DNA from: JANNSX01 sp046348995
GTDB taxonomy: Bacteria; Pseudomonadota; Alphaproteobacteria; Rhizobiales; Hyphomicrobiaceae
Length of the DNA: 64,000 nucleotides
Assembly: GCA_046348995.1 (NCBI GenBank)
Contig: JAXMDB010000002.1
Location: forward strand, 62,001-126,000
Direction: 5' to 3'
The first letter of the stretch is position 1; each line of letters begins with the position of its first letter. The notes below the pieces were generated by a model. That model did not search any database and had not been told where the DNA came from. It worked only from the letters and a program-made list of their open reading frames with translations. Made by a program: the position numbers and the translations under genes. Below are positions 34,348-42,379 of the stretch, in pieces.

Positions 34348-35583
34348 TTACGGCTGCGCTGCGGACTGCGTCTCGGCGACGACCGGCTTGATCTTGTCGC
34401 CGTCGCGCAGGAACGTGCCGGCCTTGACGACGACGCTCTCGTCACGGGAGAGGCCGTCCGTCACCTCGGCCTTCTTTCCGTCGATGAGACCCACCGTGAT
34501 CGGACGGGACTCTACCTTGTCGTTGACGACCACCTGTACGAAGGCATTGCCGCCGTCGTAGGAGACCGCCGACAACGGCACGATGAGCGCCTCGCGGTGC
34601 TCGACCTCGACAACGCCGCGCGCGTAGCCGCCGACGGTCAAGCTCTTGTCGGCACCGAGCGCGATCCGGACCTTGCCCAACCGCGTCACCCGGTCGATCT
34701 CCGGCATGACGAGGCGCACGGAGCCAGTGAAAGAGCGCTTGAAGCCGGCCGGGGTCACGACCGCCGCCTGGCCCTCCTGAATGCGCGGCAAGTCGACGTC
34801 CGCGACCTCGGCCTCGAGCTCGATCTCCCCGCCGGCGATGATGCGGAACATGGGCGTGCCGGCCATGCTGGCGATCTGGCCGACGCGCGCGTTGCGGCTG
34901 GCGACGAGACCCCCGGTGGGCGCCACGACATCGGTGCGCGCGAGCTTCCACTCGAGCTCACGGCGCAGCGCCTCGGCGCCGAGCTTGTCGGCCTCGGAGG
35001 TTTGCACGAGCTTGTTGGCCGCGTCCACGCGGGCTTCCGCGACGTCGGCGGCCGAGACCGCCTGGTCGAGGGTCGCCTCGGTGCCGAAGCCGGATTTGGC
35101 CAAGCGGCTCGCCCGCGAGCGGGCTTTGTTTGAGGAGACGAGGGTCGCCTGGGCTTCCGCAATCTGGCTCTTGGCCTGCGCGATGGCGGCGTCGGCACGC
35201 GCGATATCAGCCGAGTTCTTGGCGAGCTGCGCCTCGAGCGTCGCCCGGTTGAGACGCGCCAGAACCTGGCCCTTCTCGACGCGGGCGCCTTCCTCGACCA
35301 GCAGCTCGGCGACGGCCAAGCCATCGACCTCGGCCGCGACCATCGTTTCCTCGCGCGGCACCAGCGTGCCCGAGACGATGACGCTTTCGACGATCGGCGC
35401 GCTGCCGGCCTTGACGACGGTCACAGCGGGGACGAGCGGCTCCGCAGGTTTCACAGCCGCTTCACCCGCCGTAACGGGTGAGACCGGCCGATGGCCGCGT
35501 CCGACGAGATCCGGCGCCAGAACATAGATGCCGAGGCCGACGGCAAGCACCAGCCCGATGAGTTTCGTGATGATCGACTTCAT
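34348..35583 (-). CDS. RND periplasmic adaptor (HlyD/AcrA-type membrane fusion protein)
   Basis: This encodes 411 residues with an N-terminal membrane helix (LIGLVLAVGLGIYVLAPDLV). The order is a lipoyl-like half (VDGLAVAELLVEEGARVEKGQ), an alpha-hairpin of about 80 residues (AKNSADIARADAAIAQAKSQ and following), the second lipoyl half (DVVAPTGGLVASRNARVGQ), a beta-barrel and a membrane-proximal domain (DGLSRDESVVVKAGTFLRDG). It links the RND pump to an outer-membrane channel. The start overlaps the tetR stop by four bases, indicating translational coupling. Confidence 0.93.
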   Translation of the reverse strand: MKSIITKLIGLVLAVGLGIYVLAPDLVGRGHRPVSPVTAGEAAVKPAEPLVPAVTVVKAGSAPIVESVIVSGTLVPREETMVAAEVDGLAVAELLVEEGARVEKGQVLARLNRATLEAQLAKNSADIARADAAIAQAKSQIAEAQATLVSSNKARSRASRLAKSGFGTEATLDQAVSAADVAEARVDAANKLVQTSEADKLGAEALRRELEWKLARTDVVAPTGGLVASRNARVGQIASMAGTPMFRIIAGGEIELEAEVADVDLPRIQEGQAAVVTPAGFKRSFTGSVRLVMPEIDRVTRLGKVRIALGADKSLTVGGYARGVVEVEHREALIVPLSAVSYDGGNAFVQVVVNDKVESRPITVGLIDGKKAEVTDGLSRDESVVVKAGTFLRDGDKIKPVVAETQSAAQP

Positions 35584-36227
35584 GGTGAGGGCTCTGAGTT
35601 GCTCGATGGGGCGGCTTCGGTGGGGCTCAGCATCCGGCCGATGAGGTGACGCAGCGTCGGCTCGATGTTGGCAATCGACGTTTCGGGACCGAACGGTGGT
35701 CTGACGATCAGTCCGTCGCCGATGGCCATGAGGACGGTGACGACGACTCCCGCATCAAGCCCCGCATCCACCTCGCCCGCCGCTTGGGCGGCTTCGATGG
35801 CCCTCAACAAAGACGCGCGAACCTCGTGATGGTTCTGCTCGAAAATGCTGCGGATGCGCGGGTTGCGCTGCGCCTCCGCGCACACCTCGGCGCAGAGCGC
35901 CGCGTCGCGGGTGCCGGCCATGTCCTTCAGGAACGCCAAGCCGCCGTCGAACAGCGCCTGCAGGTGGTTCTCGCTCACGTGGGCCGTGCTCAGATAGCGC
36001 GCGTTGCGGGCGCGCTCCTCCTGAGCGATCGCCTCGATGATCGCATCCTTGGAGGTGAAGTAGCGGTAGAGCCCGCCGGGGCTCATGCGCGCCTCCTGGC
36101 AGATCTCGTGCATCGAGGTGCCGTGGAAGCCTGCTCGCGCAAAGCAGGTGACGGCCGCATCCAGGATGCGGCGGCGGGTGTCCGACGGTGGATGGCTCAC
36201 CCTTTCGGGCTCGATCTCGAGTGTCAT
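35580..36227 (-). CDS. TetR-family transcriptional regulator (AcrR-like)
   Basis: This encodes 215 residues, starting at ATG 36227. The N-terminal helix-turn-helix domain reads RRRILDAAVTCFARAGFHGT, then SMHEICQEARMSPGGLYRYF, a clear TetR signature. The C-terminal ligand-binding region is helical. It is the first gene of the efflux operon and most likely represses it until a pump substrate binds. A palindromic candidate operator sits about 70 bp upstream. Confidence 0.92.
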   Translation of the reverse strand: MTLEIEPERVSHPPSDTRRRILDAAVTCFARAGFHGTSMHEICQEARMSPGGLYRYFTSKDAIIEAIAQEERARNARYLSTAHVSENHLQALFDGGLAFLKDMAGTRDAALCAEVCAEAQRNPRIRSIFEQNHHEVRASLLRAIEAAQAAGEVDAGLDAGVVVTVLMAIGDGLIVRPPFGPETSIANIEPTLRHLIGRMLSPTEAAPSSNSEPSP

Positions 36228-36295
36228 GTCTGTCGGCCTGTTTAGGCGCCGCCGGTCGGGTGCTTCGGCAACCCGAAGAGTCAATGGCGCTGAGA

Positions 36296-36311
36296 GCGAA
36301 CGTTCATTCGC
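36296..36311. promoter_or_regulatory. Candidate TetR operator upstream of the efflux operon
   Basis: GCGAACGTTCATTCGC at 36296-36311 is an inverted repeat (GCGAA / TTCGC) that includes the palindrome GAACGTTC. It lies about 70 bases upstream of the tetR start codon, where an autoregulatory operator would be expected. The assignment rests on position and symmetry only. Confidence 0.42.
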
Positions 36312-36358
36312 GCGCTACAAATAGGGTTTCGATCGGACAATGTCCAGCACCCTGCGGC

Positions 36359-36411
36359 AAAAATTTGACCTGGGCAGTAGGGATCTAAATCCGAGAGATC
36401 GTCAGCCAGGT
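36359..36411 (-). terminator. Terminator-like structure after the DUF1989 gene
   Basis: On the minus strand ACCTGG (36411-36406) pairs with CCAGGT (36373-36368), and an inner stem forms between GATCT (36400-36396) and AGATC (36386-36382). A T5 run follows three bases after the outer stem (36363-36359). It begins 15 bases beyond the stop of the DUF1989 gene. The outer stem is long-looped, so efficiency is uncertain. Confidence 0.5.
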
Positions 36412-36425
36412 GCGCTACCCGCGGG

Positions 36426-37028
36426 TCAGCTCACATCGAGCCAAAGCTCGCTCGGGCCACCGTCGGCGTTGATCGTCCAGCCGTCGACCGGGAGGTCGAA
36501 CGGGCAAGAGGAGACGACAGCGATGAGGTCCATCTGGGCTTCGACCTCGACGTAGGCCCCGGGCGGCACCGGGTTCGGCGGCGAGGTGAGCTTACCTTCC
36601 GGCGTGATGACGGTATTGGTAAAGAAGTTGACCGGCTGCGGCACGACCGGCACGGCAATACCCAGACGCCGCATGGCGGTCTCGAGGTTGTCCGAGCAGC
36701 TCGCGTGGGGGCCCTTGTGGCCGAAAAACTCGTAGCGAAACTGATCGCAGGCCGCGATCATCATGTCGTGGATGCCGCTCGCGCCGTCCTCGGTGATGCG
36801 GACCATCGGCCGGCGGTATCGGGAGATCAGCGTATCGCCCTGCCGCGGCTTCACCGAGAACGTCGTCACCCAGGAATGCATGCACGATAGCCATTCGCCG
36901 GCGTTCTGTGCGTTGAAGGCGAAGAAGTCGGCCGCCTGGCGGCCGTGCGGCGTCGTGATCCTCAGGCGCTGCCCCCGGCGAAGCTCGACGGCGCGGCCTT
37001 CGGCGGCAGGAACGATCGTGCGGGGCAT
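36426..37028 (-). CDS. DUF1989 / urea-carboxylase-associated family protein
   Basis: This encodes 200 residues, starting at ATG 37028 (MPRTIVPAAEGRAVELRRGQ). Family features are GRQAADFFAFNA, the conserved CSDNLETAM and PQPVNFFTNTVI segments, and the DLIAVVSSCPFDLPVDGW ending. In this family conserved Cys/His residues are thought to bind metal, and members are often encoded near urea carboxylase or amine catabolism genes. None of those is next to it here, so its physiological role in this organism is open. It is divergent from the following hypothetical gene (96 bp between starts). Confidence 0.86.
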   Translation of the reverse strand: MPRTIVPAAEGRAVELRRGQRLRITTPHGRQAADFFAFNAQNAGEWLSCMHSWVTTFSVKPRQGDTLISRYRRPMVRITEDGASGIHDMMIAACDQFRYEFFGHKGPHASCSDNLETAMRRLGIAVPVVPQPVNFFTNTVITPEGKLTSPPNPVPPGAYVEVEAQMDLIAVVSSCPFDLPVDGWTINADGGPSELWLDVS

Positions 37029-37124
37029 GGGAAACCTTCGGCGTTCGGCATATCGGGCGGCGTAGCTTGCCAAGGCTGCCGGAGCAGCCATAGTTGCGCA
37101 AGATCATCGAGGCGCAACACCGCC

Positions 37125-37694
37125 ATGCCGCATGCGAGCGACGACAAGATTAGAGGCCACTTCCTCTATTGGCAGTGCCGGTTGCGCCAGATCGCCATGC
37201 GCGCGGGCAAGGGACGGCCATCGCCAGGCATGCAGCCGCGTGTTCTCGAGCGCTCGGGCGAGATCGTGAGCGAGGCGCTGACGGTGCTGATCGTGCCGGA
37301 GACGCCCGAGGAAAGCACCTCGTTCCTCCGCTTCAACGTGCAGAAGTCGAACGACCCCCGCAGCGTCTATGAAAAGGGGCTGCAGTTTCTCCAGAGCACG
37401 CACTTCCATCATCCGGAGAGCTTCAGCGACGAGATGACGGCGCTGTTCCCGCCCGGCTCGACGCTGGCTCAGCGCCTCTTGAAGCTCAAGACCTGCCTTC
37501 TCGAGTTTGATGAGCTGTCGCAGAACTTCAAAATGCTGGCGGCGGTTCGCAAGCTCGGCCGCCGCGAGAACGCCTTCGAGGCGACGATCTGGCACAACCG
37601 CACCTTCAATCCCGCAATTCCCAACGATTCCATCGTGTTGGGTTTCAAGCCGGATTGGCGGTCCGCCCAGTCGCATCCCGAAAGCGCGGGATAA
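37125..37694 (+). CDS. Conserved-looking hypothetical protein
   Basis: This encodes 189 residues, starting at ATG 37125 (MPHASDDKIRGHFLYWQCRL); GAGG lies a little upstream and the longer open frame is rejected. No signal peptide or membrane helix is seen, so it is cytoplasmic. It contains ordered segments such as LYWQCRLRQIAMR, VLIVPETPEESTSFLRF, VYEKGLQFLQSTHFHHPESF and EATIWHNRTFNPAIP. Codon usage matches neighbouring real genes. I do not recognise the family and propose no function. Divergent pairing with the DUF1989 gene is the only contextual clue. Confidence 0.72.
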   Translation: MPHASDDKIRGHFLYWQCRLRQIAMRAGKGRPSPGMQPRVLERSGEIVSEALTVLIVPETPEESTSFLRFNVQKSNDPRSVYEKGLQFLQSTHFHHPESFSDEMTALFPPGSTLAQRLLKLKTCLLEFDELSQNFKMLAAVRKLGRRENAFEATIWHNRTFNPAIPNDSIVLGFKPDWRSAQSHPESAG

Positions 37695-38002
37695 CGGCGA
37701 CGCTTCCATATTTCCGCCGTTTGGCGGTGGGCATCTCGCGGATGCCGCCCGTTGCGTCTTCGAGAGCCGGGCATGCGATGCGGGTCGCAGGGCACAAGAG
37801 CCCGACATAATCGAATCCGCTGAATCGCACAGTCGAGCCTTCCGAGCCGGGCATCCCGGGATGTCCCGCCTTCGGGTCGCGACCCGTCCTGATGGAGACA
37901 GTTGTGCAGAGTCTGTCGCCCAAATGGCTGGACGTGCGCCTTAACCGTCTGGCGCGCAGTCGCGATTTTGACCCTCCCCCCAAGAGAACGAAAGTCGAGC
38001 CC

Positions 38003-38197
38003 ATGAAGAAGCTGTTGGACGTGCCGGCCACCACCGACGTTTTCACCAAGGATCTGCAGGAGCAGCGCGCGATCTACCGGGACCTATCGCGCCAGATCGA
38101 CGATCTCACGGATCAAGGCGTCGAGCCGCCGTCGCATTTGCAGGATGTGCACACGGCTCTGAGCGATCATTTCATCGCCCTTTCGCAGGGGCGATAG
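38003..38197 (+). CDS. Small hypothetical protein (64 aa)
   Basis: The frame is open from an ATG at 37892 (101 residues), but ATG 38003 (MKKLLDVPATTDVFTKDLQE) looks the better start, because the upstream part is Arg/Pro-rich and unstructured. The 64-residue product is charged and helical (IYRDLSRQIDDLTDQGVEPP, then HLQDVHTALSDHFIAL). No domain is recognised. Its last 26 bases overlap the end of the convergent membrane protein gene. Bases 37695-38002 upstream hold no other gene. Confidence 0.5.
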   Translation: MKKLLDVPATTDVFTKDLQEQRAIYRDLSRQIDDLTDQGVEPPSHLQDVHTALSDHFIALSQGR

Positions 38198-39074
38198 CCT
38201 CCAGAGCCGGCGGGGTCTCGAGCCACATGATGATGCGGTTCACGGCAATCGCCGTCACGATCGCCGCAGCATAGGCGACGAGCATCCCCGCCGGCTCGAT
38301 GATGGCGGCAAGCACCGCGAAGAAGGCCCCGAGGGAAAGACTGCCCAGCAGGTGTCCGCGTACGGCGACGACTGCTTCTGCAGGGCCGCCGGCCCGGTGC
38401 GCTGTGACGATGATGACCGAGGCGATGATGGGCAGCGTCGTCAGCAGACCGGCGACGCGCGAGCCGATCGCCTCTGCGGTCGTCGTAATCACCAGCACGA
38501 GCGTCGTCGCGACGAGCATGCGCAACGGCAGCTCCCAGAATTTCGACCCTTGGCTCTTGGAGGCCTGATGCCGGCGGCCGCCGACATAGGTGAGGGCGAC
38601 GGCAACGATCGCTCCCGCCGCGAGCACAGCGACGGGAAGCGTGAACGGGAGCTGCGACAGCAAAGCCGTCACGGTGAGATGCGTCGCAAAGCCGGCGGCA
38701 ACGCCCGCCGTCCAACCCCAGCGGGCGGCCGTGCGATAGCCGCAGGCGAAGCCGGCAATCGAGATCAGGCTCAGGATCATCGCCATCGCCGCGTCGGCGG
38801 CGAACGGCACGCCGCGCTCGAGCGCCAGAAACAGCGACACGGGGCCGGCCGTCAGCGGCAAACCGGTCACCATGCCCCCCGCGCGTGTGCCGAACCGGCG
38901 CGCGACGATCGTCGCGATCGTCACGACAAGCGGGGTCAACGTCAGCTTGAGGAGGAGAAGCAAGGAGCGATCCGGAGGTGGCGAAGCGGCGGCGGTTGAT
39001 CTAATGGCACAGCGGCGCGCGTATGCACAGCCAGGGACGCCATGAGGGATCTGCCATTTCTCGACAGCTGACAT
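38172..39074 (-). CDS. Hypothetical integral membrane protein (about 8 spans)
   Basis: This encodes up to 300 residues, of which about 260 from LLLLLKLTLTPLVVTIATIV onward are strongly hydrophobic with eight probable spans in two similar halves (RFGTRAGGMVTGLPLTAGPV and AIGSRVAGLLTTLPIIASVI share the G-x-x-TGLP/TTLP pattern). This suggests an internal duplication. The start is uncertain: ATG 39074 overlaps the divergent glycosyltransferase start, whereas a TTG at 38963 would begin just before the first membrane span and avoid the overlap. Function is unknown; a small transporter or permease is plausible. Confidence 0.72.
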   Translation of the reverse strand: MSAVEKWQIPHGVPGCAYARRCAIRSTAAASPPPDRSLLLLLKLTLTPLVVTIATIVARRFGTRAGGMVTGLPLTAGPVSLFLALERGVPFAADAAMAMILSLISIAGFACGYRTAARWGWTAGVAAGFATHLTVTALLSQLPFTLPVAVLAAGAIVAVALTYVGGRRHQASKSQGSKFWELPLRMLVATTLVLVITTTAEAIGSRVAGLLTTLPIIASVIIVTAHRAGGPAEAVVAVRGHLLGSLSLGAFFAVLAAIIEPAGMLVAYAAAIVTAIAVNRIIMWLETPPALEAIAPAKGR

Positions 39075-40105
39075 TCGCCATCAGTGCCGACTATGCCCGT
39101 CATACGGGCGGTTGGGTCTACGATCATCGCATGGTGCGCGAGCTCGAAGAGCTCGGCTGGACCGTTTCCCGGCTGACGCTGCCGGCGGGCTTTCCAAGAC
39201 CGGACCGCGCACAGCGCGACGAGGCGGCCCGCCTCATAGCGAATCTACCAAAAGACAGCGTCCTGCTCGTCGACCAACTCGTGCTCGGCGTCCTGCCCGA
39301 GGTTGCGCGCCGGGAAGGGAAGCGCCTCAAGCTCGCGATGATCGTCCACCATCCGCTGGCGCTCGAAGACTTGAGCGATCCGGGGGAAGTCGTCGCGTTC
39401 CGGGAAAGTGAGCGCGAGGCCTTGGCGCACGCCGCGCTCGCCATCGTCCCCTCGAGAGCAACGGCGCGAATTCTCATGGCGGACTACGGCGTCGAGGAGC
39501 GGCGCATGGTCGTGGCCGAGCCGGGCACCGACCTGCAACCTGTTGCGCCAAGTCGCGAGGAGGGCGCGTTGTCCTTGCTCTCGATCGGCTCCGTCGTGCC
39601 GCGCAAGGCGCACGAGATCCTCGTCGAGGCCTTGACTGGCCTGATCGATGTGCCGTGGCGGCTGACGATCGTCGGCGACACCGATCGACATCCTGCACAT
39701 GTGAGCAGGGTCCAGGAGCTCATCGACCAGCACGGCCTGAGCGATCGAGTGACCTTGACCGGAGGCGTCGACGAGATTGCGCTCGAGCCCTTTTGGCAGA
39801 GTGCGACTGTCTACGTCGCCTCGTCGCGCCTCGAGGGCTATGGCATGGCCATCGCCGAAGCCCTGTCGCGAGGGATACCCGCCGTTTCCACCGATGCCGG
39901 TGCGGTCGGCGAATGGGTGGACCGAGCGGCGGTGCGGCTCGTTCCCGTGGGCGATGTGGTGGCCCTGCGAGCGGCACTCGGCGAGGTGTTGACCGATGCG
40001 GGCGTGTTGGCGCGGATGCGGGCGTCGGCCCTTCGGGCCCGCGCGGCACTCCCCTCCTGGCGATCGCAAGCCGCACGTATCGAGGAGCGCCTGCGCAAGC
40101 TGTGA
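39023..40105 (+). CDS. GT4-family glycosyltransferase
   Basis: This encodes 360 residues. Core features are an N-terminal FAISADYARHTGGWVYDHRM, which fits the acceptor-binding G-G loop of GT-B enzymes, then SLLSIGSVVPRKAHEILVEAL and the C-terminal ASSRLEGYGMAIAEALSRGIP, which is the EX7E nucleotide-sugar site. The region after about residue 185 binds the donor. The acceptor is unknown. ATG 39023 overlaps the 5' part of the divergent membrane protein frame, so the true start may be slightly downstream. It stands apart from the other GT4 gene (20219-21286), which differs in sequence. Confidence 0.86.
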   Translation: MHSQGRHEGSAISRQLTFAISADYARHTGGWVYDHRMVRELEELGWTVSRLTLPAGFPRPDRAQRDEAARLIANLPKDSVLLVDQLVLGVLPEVARREGKRLKLAMIVHHPLALEDLSDPGEVVAFRESEREALAHAALAIVPSRATARILMADYGVEERRMVVAEPGTDLQPVAPSREEGALSLLSIGSVVPRKAHEILVEALTGLIDVPWRLTIVGDTDRHPAHVSRVQELIDQHGLSDRVTLTGGVDEIALEPFWQSATVYVASSRLEGYGMAIAEALSRGIPAVSTDAGAVGEWVDRAAVRLVPVGDVVALRAALGEVLTDAGVLARMRASALRARAALPSWRSQAARIEERLRKL

Positions 40106-40130
40106 GACTTGCGGCCAACCGCTCTCGGCG

Positions 40131-40961
40131 CTATCGGCCCCGATCCAGGAACTCGGCGAGGTGGCGCGTCACCGCCTCGGGCTCGTCGTCCATGACGAAA
40201 TGCCCGCCGCCCGGGACGAGCCTGAGATCGGCGTTCGACACGAACCCGCGCAGCCGGTGCGCCTGTGCCACCGGAATCCAAGTGTCCTCCGTCCCCCAGA
40301 TGATGCGGACAGGACAATCGAGCGGGCCGAGCCGCGCTTGCAGCATCTCGGTATGCGCTTCACTGATCTGAGCGACCCGGTTGTACCAGAGCGCCTGACC
40401 GAGTGCGCCCCGCCACGGCGTGAAATAGGCCCCGAACGTCGCCTCGTCCATCGGCTTGAACATCGTCGAGCGGATGCGCGCCGCGGCGATGAGCTCATAC
40501 AAGTTGAGCGGCATCGTGCTGTAAGCGTCGATGTGCTTCTTGGCGTGCAGCGTCGCCGCCGTCACGCATGGCATCATGACGGCCGAGGAGACGAGCGCCA
40601 CGCGATCGAAGCGGCAGCCTTCGAGGTAGTAGGCGCCGAGCCCATAGCTGTTGGCGATATCGTGCAACACAATCGCCGGCCGATCGAGCTGCCACTGCCG
40701 CAAGAGATCGGCCAGCACCTCCGATTGGAACCGGTCGCCGACATCCATGCTCGGCCGCCGCTCGGACCTGCCCTGACCAGGCACGTCATAGACATAGACC
40801 GTGTGGGTGCGCGCGAGCTCCGGCGCGATGTTGCGCCAGAGCAGGCCATTGCTCGGAAACCCATGCACGAGCACCACCGGCGGCCCCTGGCCGAGCTTCG
40901 TCCAAGCAATCTCGACCCCGCGGGCGGTCGTTCTCTCCGAGAGTTCCATCGCATTCACCAT
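40131..40961 (-). CDS. Alpha/beta hydrolase
   Basis: This encodes 276 residues. The oxyanion-hole region VVLVHGFPSNGLLWRNI and the strand-helix order fit the alpha/beta-hydrolase fold. The expected nucleophile elbow (usually G-x-S-x-G) reads LHDIANSYGLGAYY, with Asp at the nucleophile position as in haloalkane dehalogenases and epoxide hydrolases. The C-terminal His is in PGGGHFVMDDEPE. The Asp elbow suggests dehalogenase- or epoxide-hydrolase-like chemistry, but this is not proven. Two starts (40961 and 40949) are possible. It is divergent from pncB. Confidence 0.85.
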   Translation of the reverse strand: MVNAMELSERTTARGVEIAWTKLGQGPPVVLVHGFPSNGLLWRNIAPELARTHTVYVYDVPGQGRSERRPSMDVGDRFQSEVLADLLRQWQLDRPAIVLHDIANSYGLGAYYLEGCRFDRVALVSSAVMMPCVTAATLHAKKHIDAYSTMPLNLYELIAAARIRSTMFKPMDEATFGAYFTPWRGALGQALWYNRVAQISEAHTEMLQARLGPLDCPVRIIWGTEDTWIPVAQAHRLRGFVSNADLRLVPGGGHFVMDDEPEAVTRHLAEFLDRGR

Positions 40962-41079
40962 TCTTTGCGTCGGGGCTGCGCGAGAGTTTAGCCTCGAGCG
41001 GCGCCACCGGTTTCCAGAATTGCGGAATGGCGCCTATGATGACAGCGACGAACAGCGCGCTCTCCAGGTCCGGGCTCTC

Positions 41080-42372
41080 ATGATCGACATCGCCACACGC
41101 GTCTACAACCACACCTGGAAGATCGACCCGATCGTTCGCTCGGTGCTGGATACGGACTTCTATAAACTGTTGATGGCGCAGACCATCTTCAAGCACCATC
41201 CGAGTGTCGACGTCACCTTCGCGCTCAAGAACCGCACGGTCTCGGTGGAGCTTGCCGACATCATCGACATCGGCGAATTGCGCGAGCAGCTCGATCACGT
41301 ACGGCTCCTGTCGCTCTCGCGCGGCGAGTCGACCTGGCTGCGCGGCAACAGCTTCTACGGCAAGCGGCAGATGTTCGGCCCGGACTTCATCGCCTGGCTC
41401 GAGGGCTTCCGCTTTCCGCCCTATCATCTCGAGCGCCGGGACGGACAGTACCGGCTGATCTTCGAGGGGCGCTGGCTCGAGACGACGATGTGGGAAATCC
41501 CATCGCTCGCCATTCTTTCCGAGCTTCGCTCGCGCGCCGTGCTGAAAGGCATGGGTAAGTTCGAGCTGCAGGTGCTCTATGCCCGCGCCATGACGCGCAT
41601 CTGGGACAAGGTGCTGCGGCTGAAACAGCTTTCCGCCGTCCGCATCGCCGATTTCGGCACGCGCCGCCGCCACGGTTTCTTGTGGCAGGACTGGTGCGTC
41701 CAGGCGCTGATCGAAGGTCTGGGAGAGCGCTTCTCGGGCACGTCCAACTGCCTCATCGCCATGCACCGCGAGGTGGAAGCTGTCGGCACGAACGCCCACG
41801 AGCTGCCAATGGTCTATGCGGCACTCGCACAGGACGACCGACAGCTGGCCGCTTCTCCCTACGACGTGCTCGCCAACTGGCAAGAAGACTACGACGGCAA
41901 TTTGCGCATCATTCTGCCCGACACCTTCGGCACGACCGAGTTCCTGAAGCACGCACCCGATTGGGTCGGCAAGTGGACCGGCATGCGCATCGATTCCGGC
42001 GATCCCCTTCAAAAGGGCGAGGACGCCATCGCCTGGTGGACGGCGCGGGGTGAAAATCCCGCGGAGAAGCTGCTGATCTTCTCGGATGGGCTCGACACCG
42101 AGGCGATCGAGACTCTCTACCAGCGCTTCAACGGCCGCGTCCGCCTCGCCTTCGGCTGGGGCACGCTGCTCACGAACGATTTCCGGGGCCTCGCGCCCGG
42201 CCGCGGCACCGATCCGATCTCGCTCGTCTGCAAGGTTGTGTCGGCGAACGGCCGGCCGGCGGTCAAGCTCTCCGACAACCTCAACAAGGCTATGGGGCCG
42301 GATGAGGAGGTCGCGCGCTATCGCCGCGTCTTCCACGCCAAAGACATGCAGGCGATCCCGGTAACCGTCTGA
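41080..42372 (+). CDS. pncB: Nicotinate phosphoribosyltransferase
   Basis: This encodes 430 residues, starting at ATG 41080 (MIDIATRVYNHTWKIDPIVR); the open frame to 40801 covers the divergent hydrolase region and is rejected. The enzyme makes nicotinate mononucleotide in NAD salvage. Recognisable parts are VLDTDFYKLLMAQ at the N terminus, ADFGTRRRHGFLWQ, the loop with the catalytic histidine GTNAHELPMVY, and the phosphate-binding SDGLDTEAIETLY. The length is normal for the PncB class. It converges with xerC, whose stop lies 7 bp away. Confidence 0.95.
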   Translation: MIDIATRVYNHTWKIDPIVRSVLDTDFYKLLMAQTIFKHHPSVDVTFALKNRTVSVELADIIDIGELREQLDHVRLLSLSRGESTWLRGNSFYGKRQMFGPDFIAWLEGFRFPPYHLERRDGQYRLIFEGRWLETTMWEIPSLAILSELRSRAVLKGMGKFELQVLYARAMTRIWDKVLRLKQLSAVRIADFGTRRRHGFLWQDWCVQALIEGLGERFSGTSNCLIAMHREVEAVGTNAHELPMVYAALAQDDRQLAASPYDVLANWQEDYDGNLRIILPDTFGTTEFLKHAPDWVGKWTGMRIDSGDPLQKGEDAIAWWTARGENPAEKLLIFSDGLDTEAIETLYQRFNGRVRLAFGWGTLLTNDFRGLAPGRGTDPISLVCKVVSANGRPAVKLSDNLNKAMGPDEEVARYRRVFHAKDMQAIPVTV

Positions 42373-42379
42373 CCGGTCT

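Noticed and set aside
36361..36425. tRNA-like sequence on the minus strand (GGGTAGCGCACCTGG resembling a D-arm and anticodon stem)
   Set aside because: No matching acceptor stem, no T-loop consensus and no proper anticodon loop; the same bases are better explained as a hairpin followed by a T-run after the DUF1989 gene.
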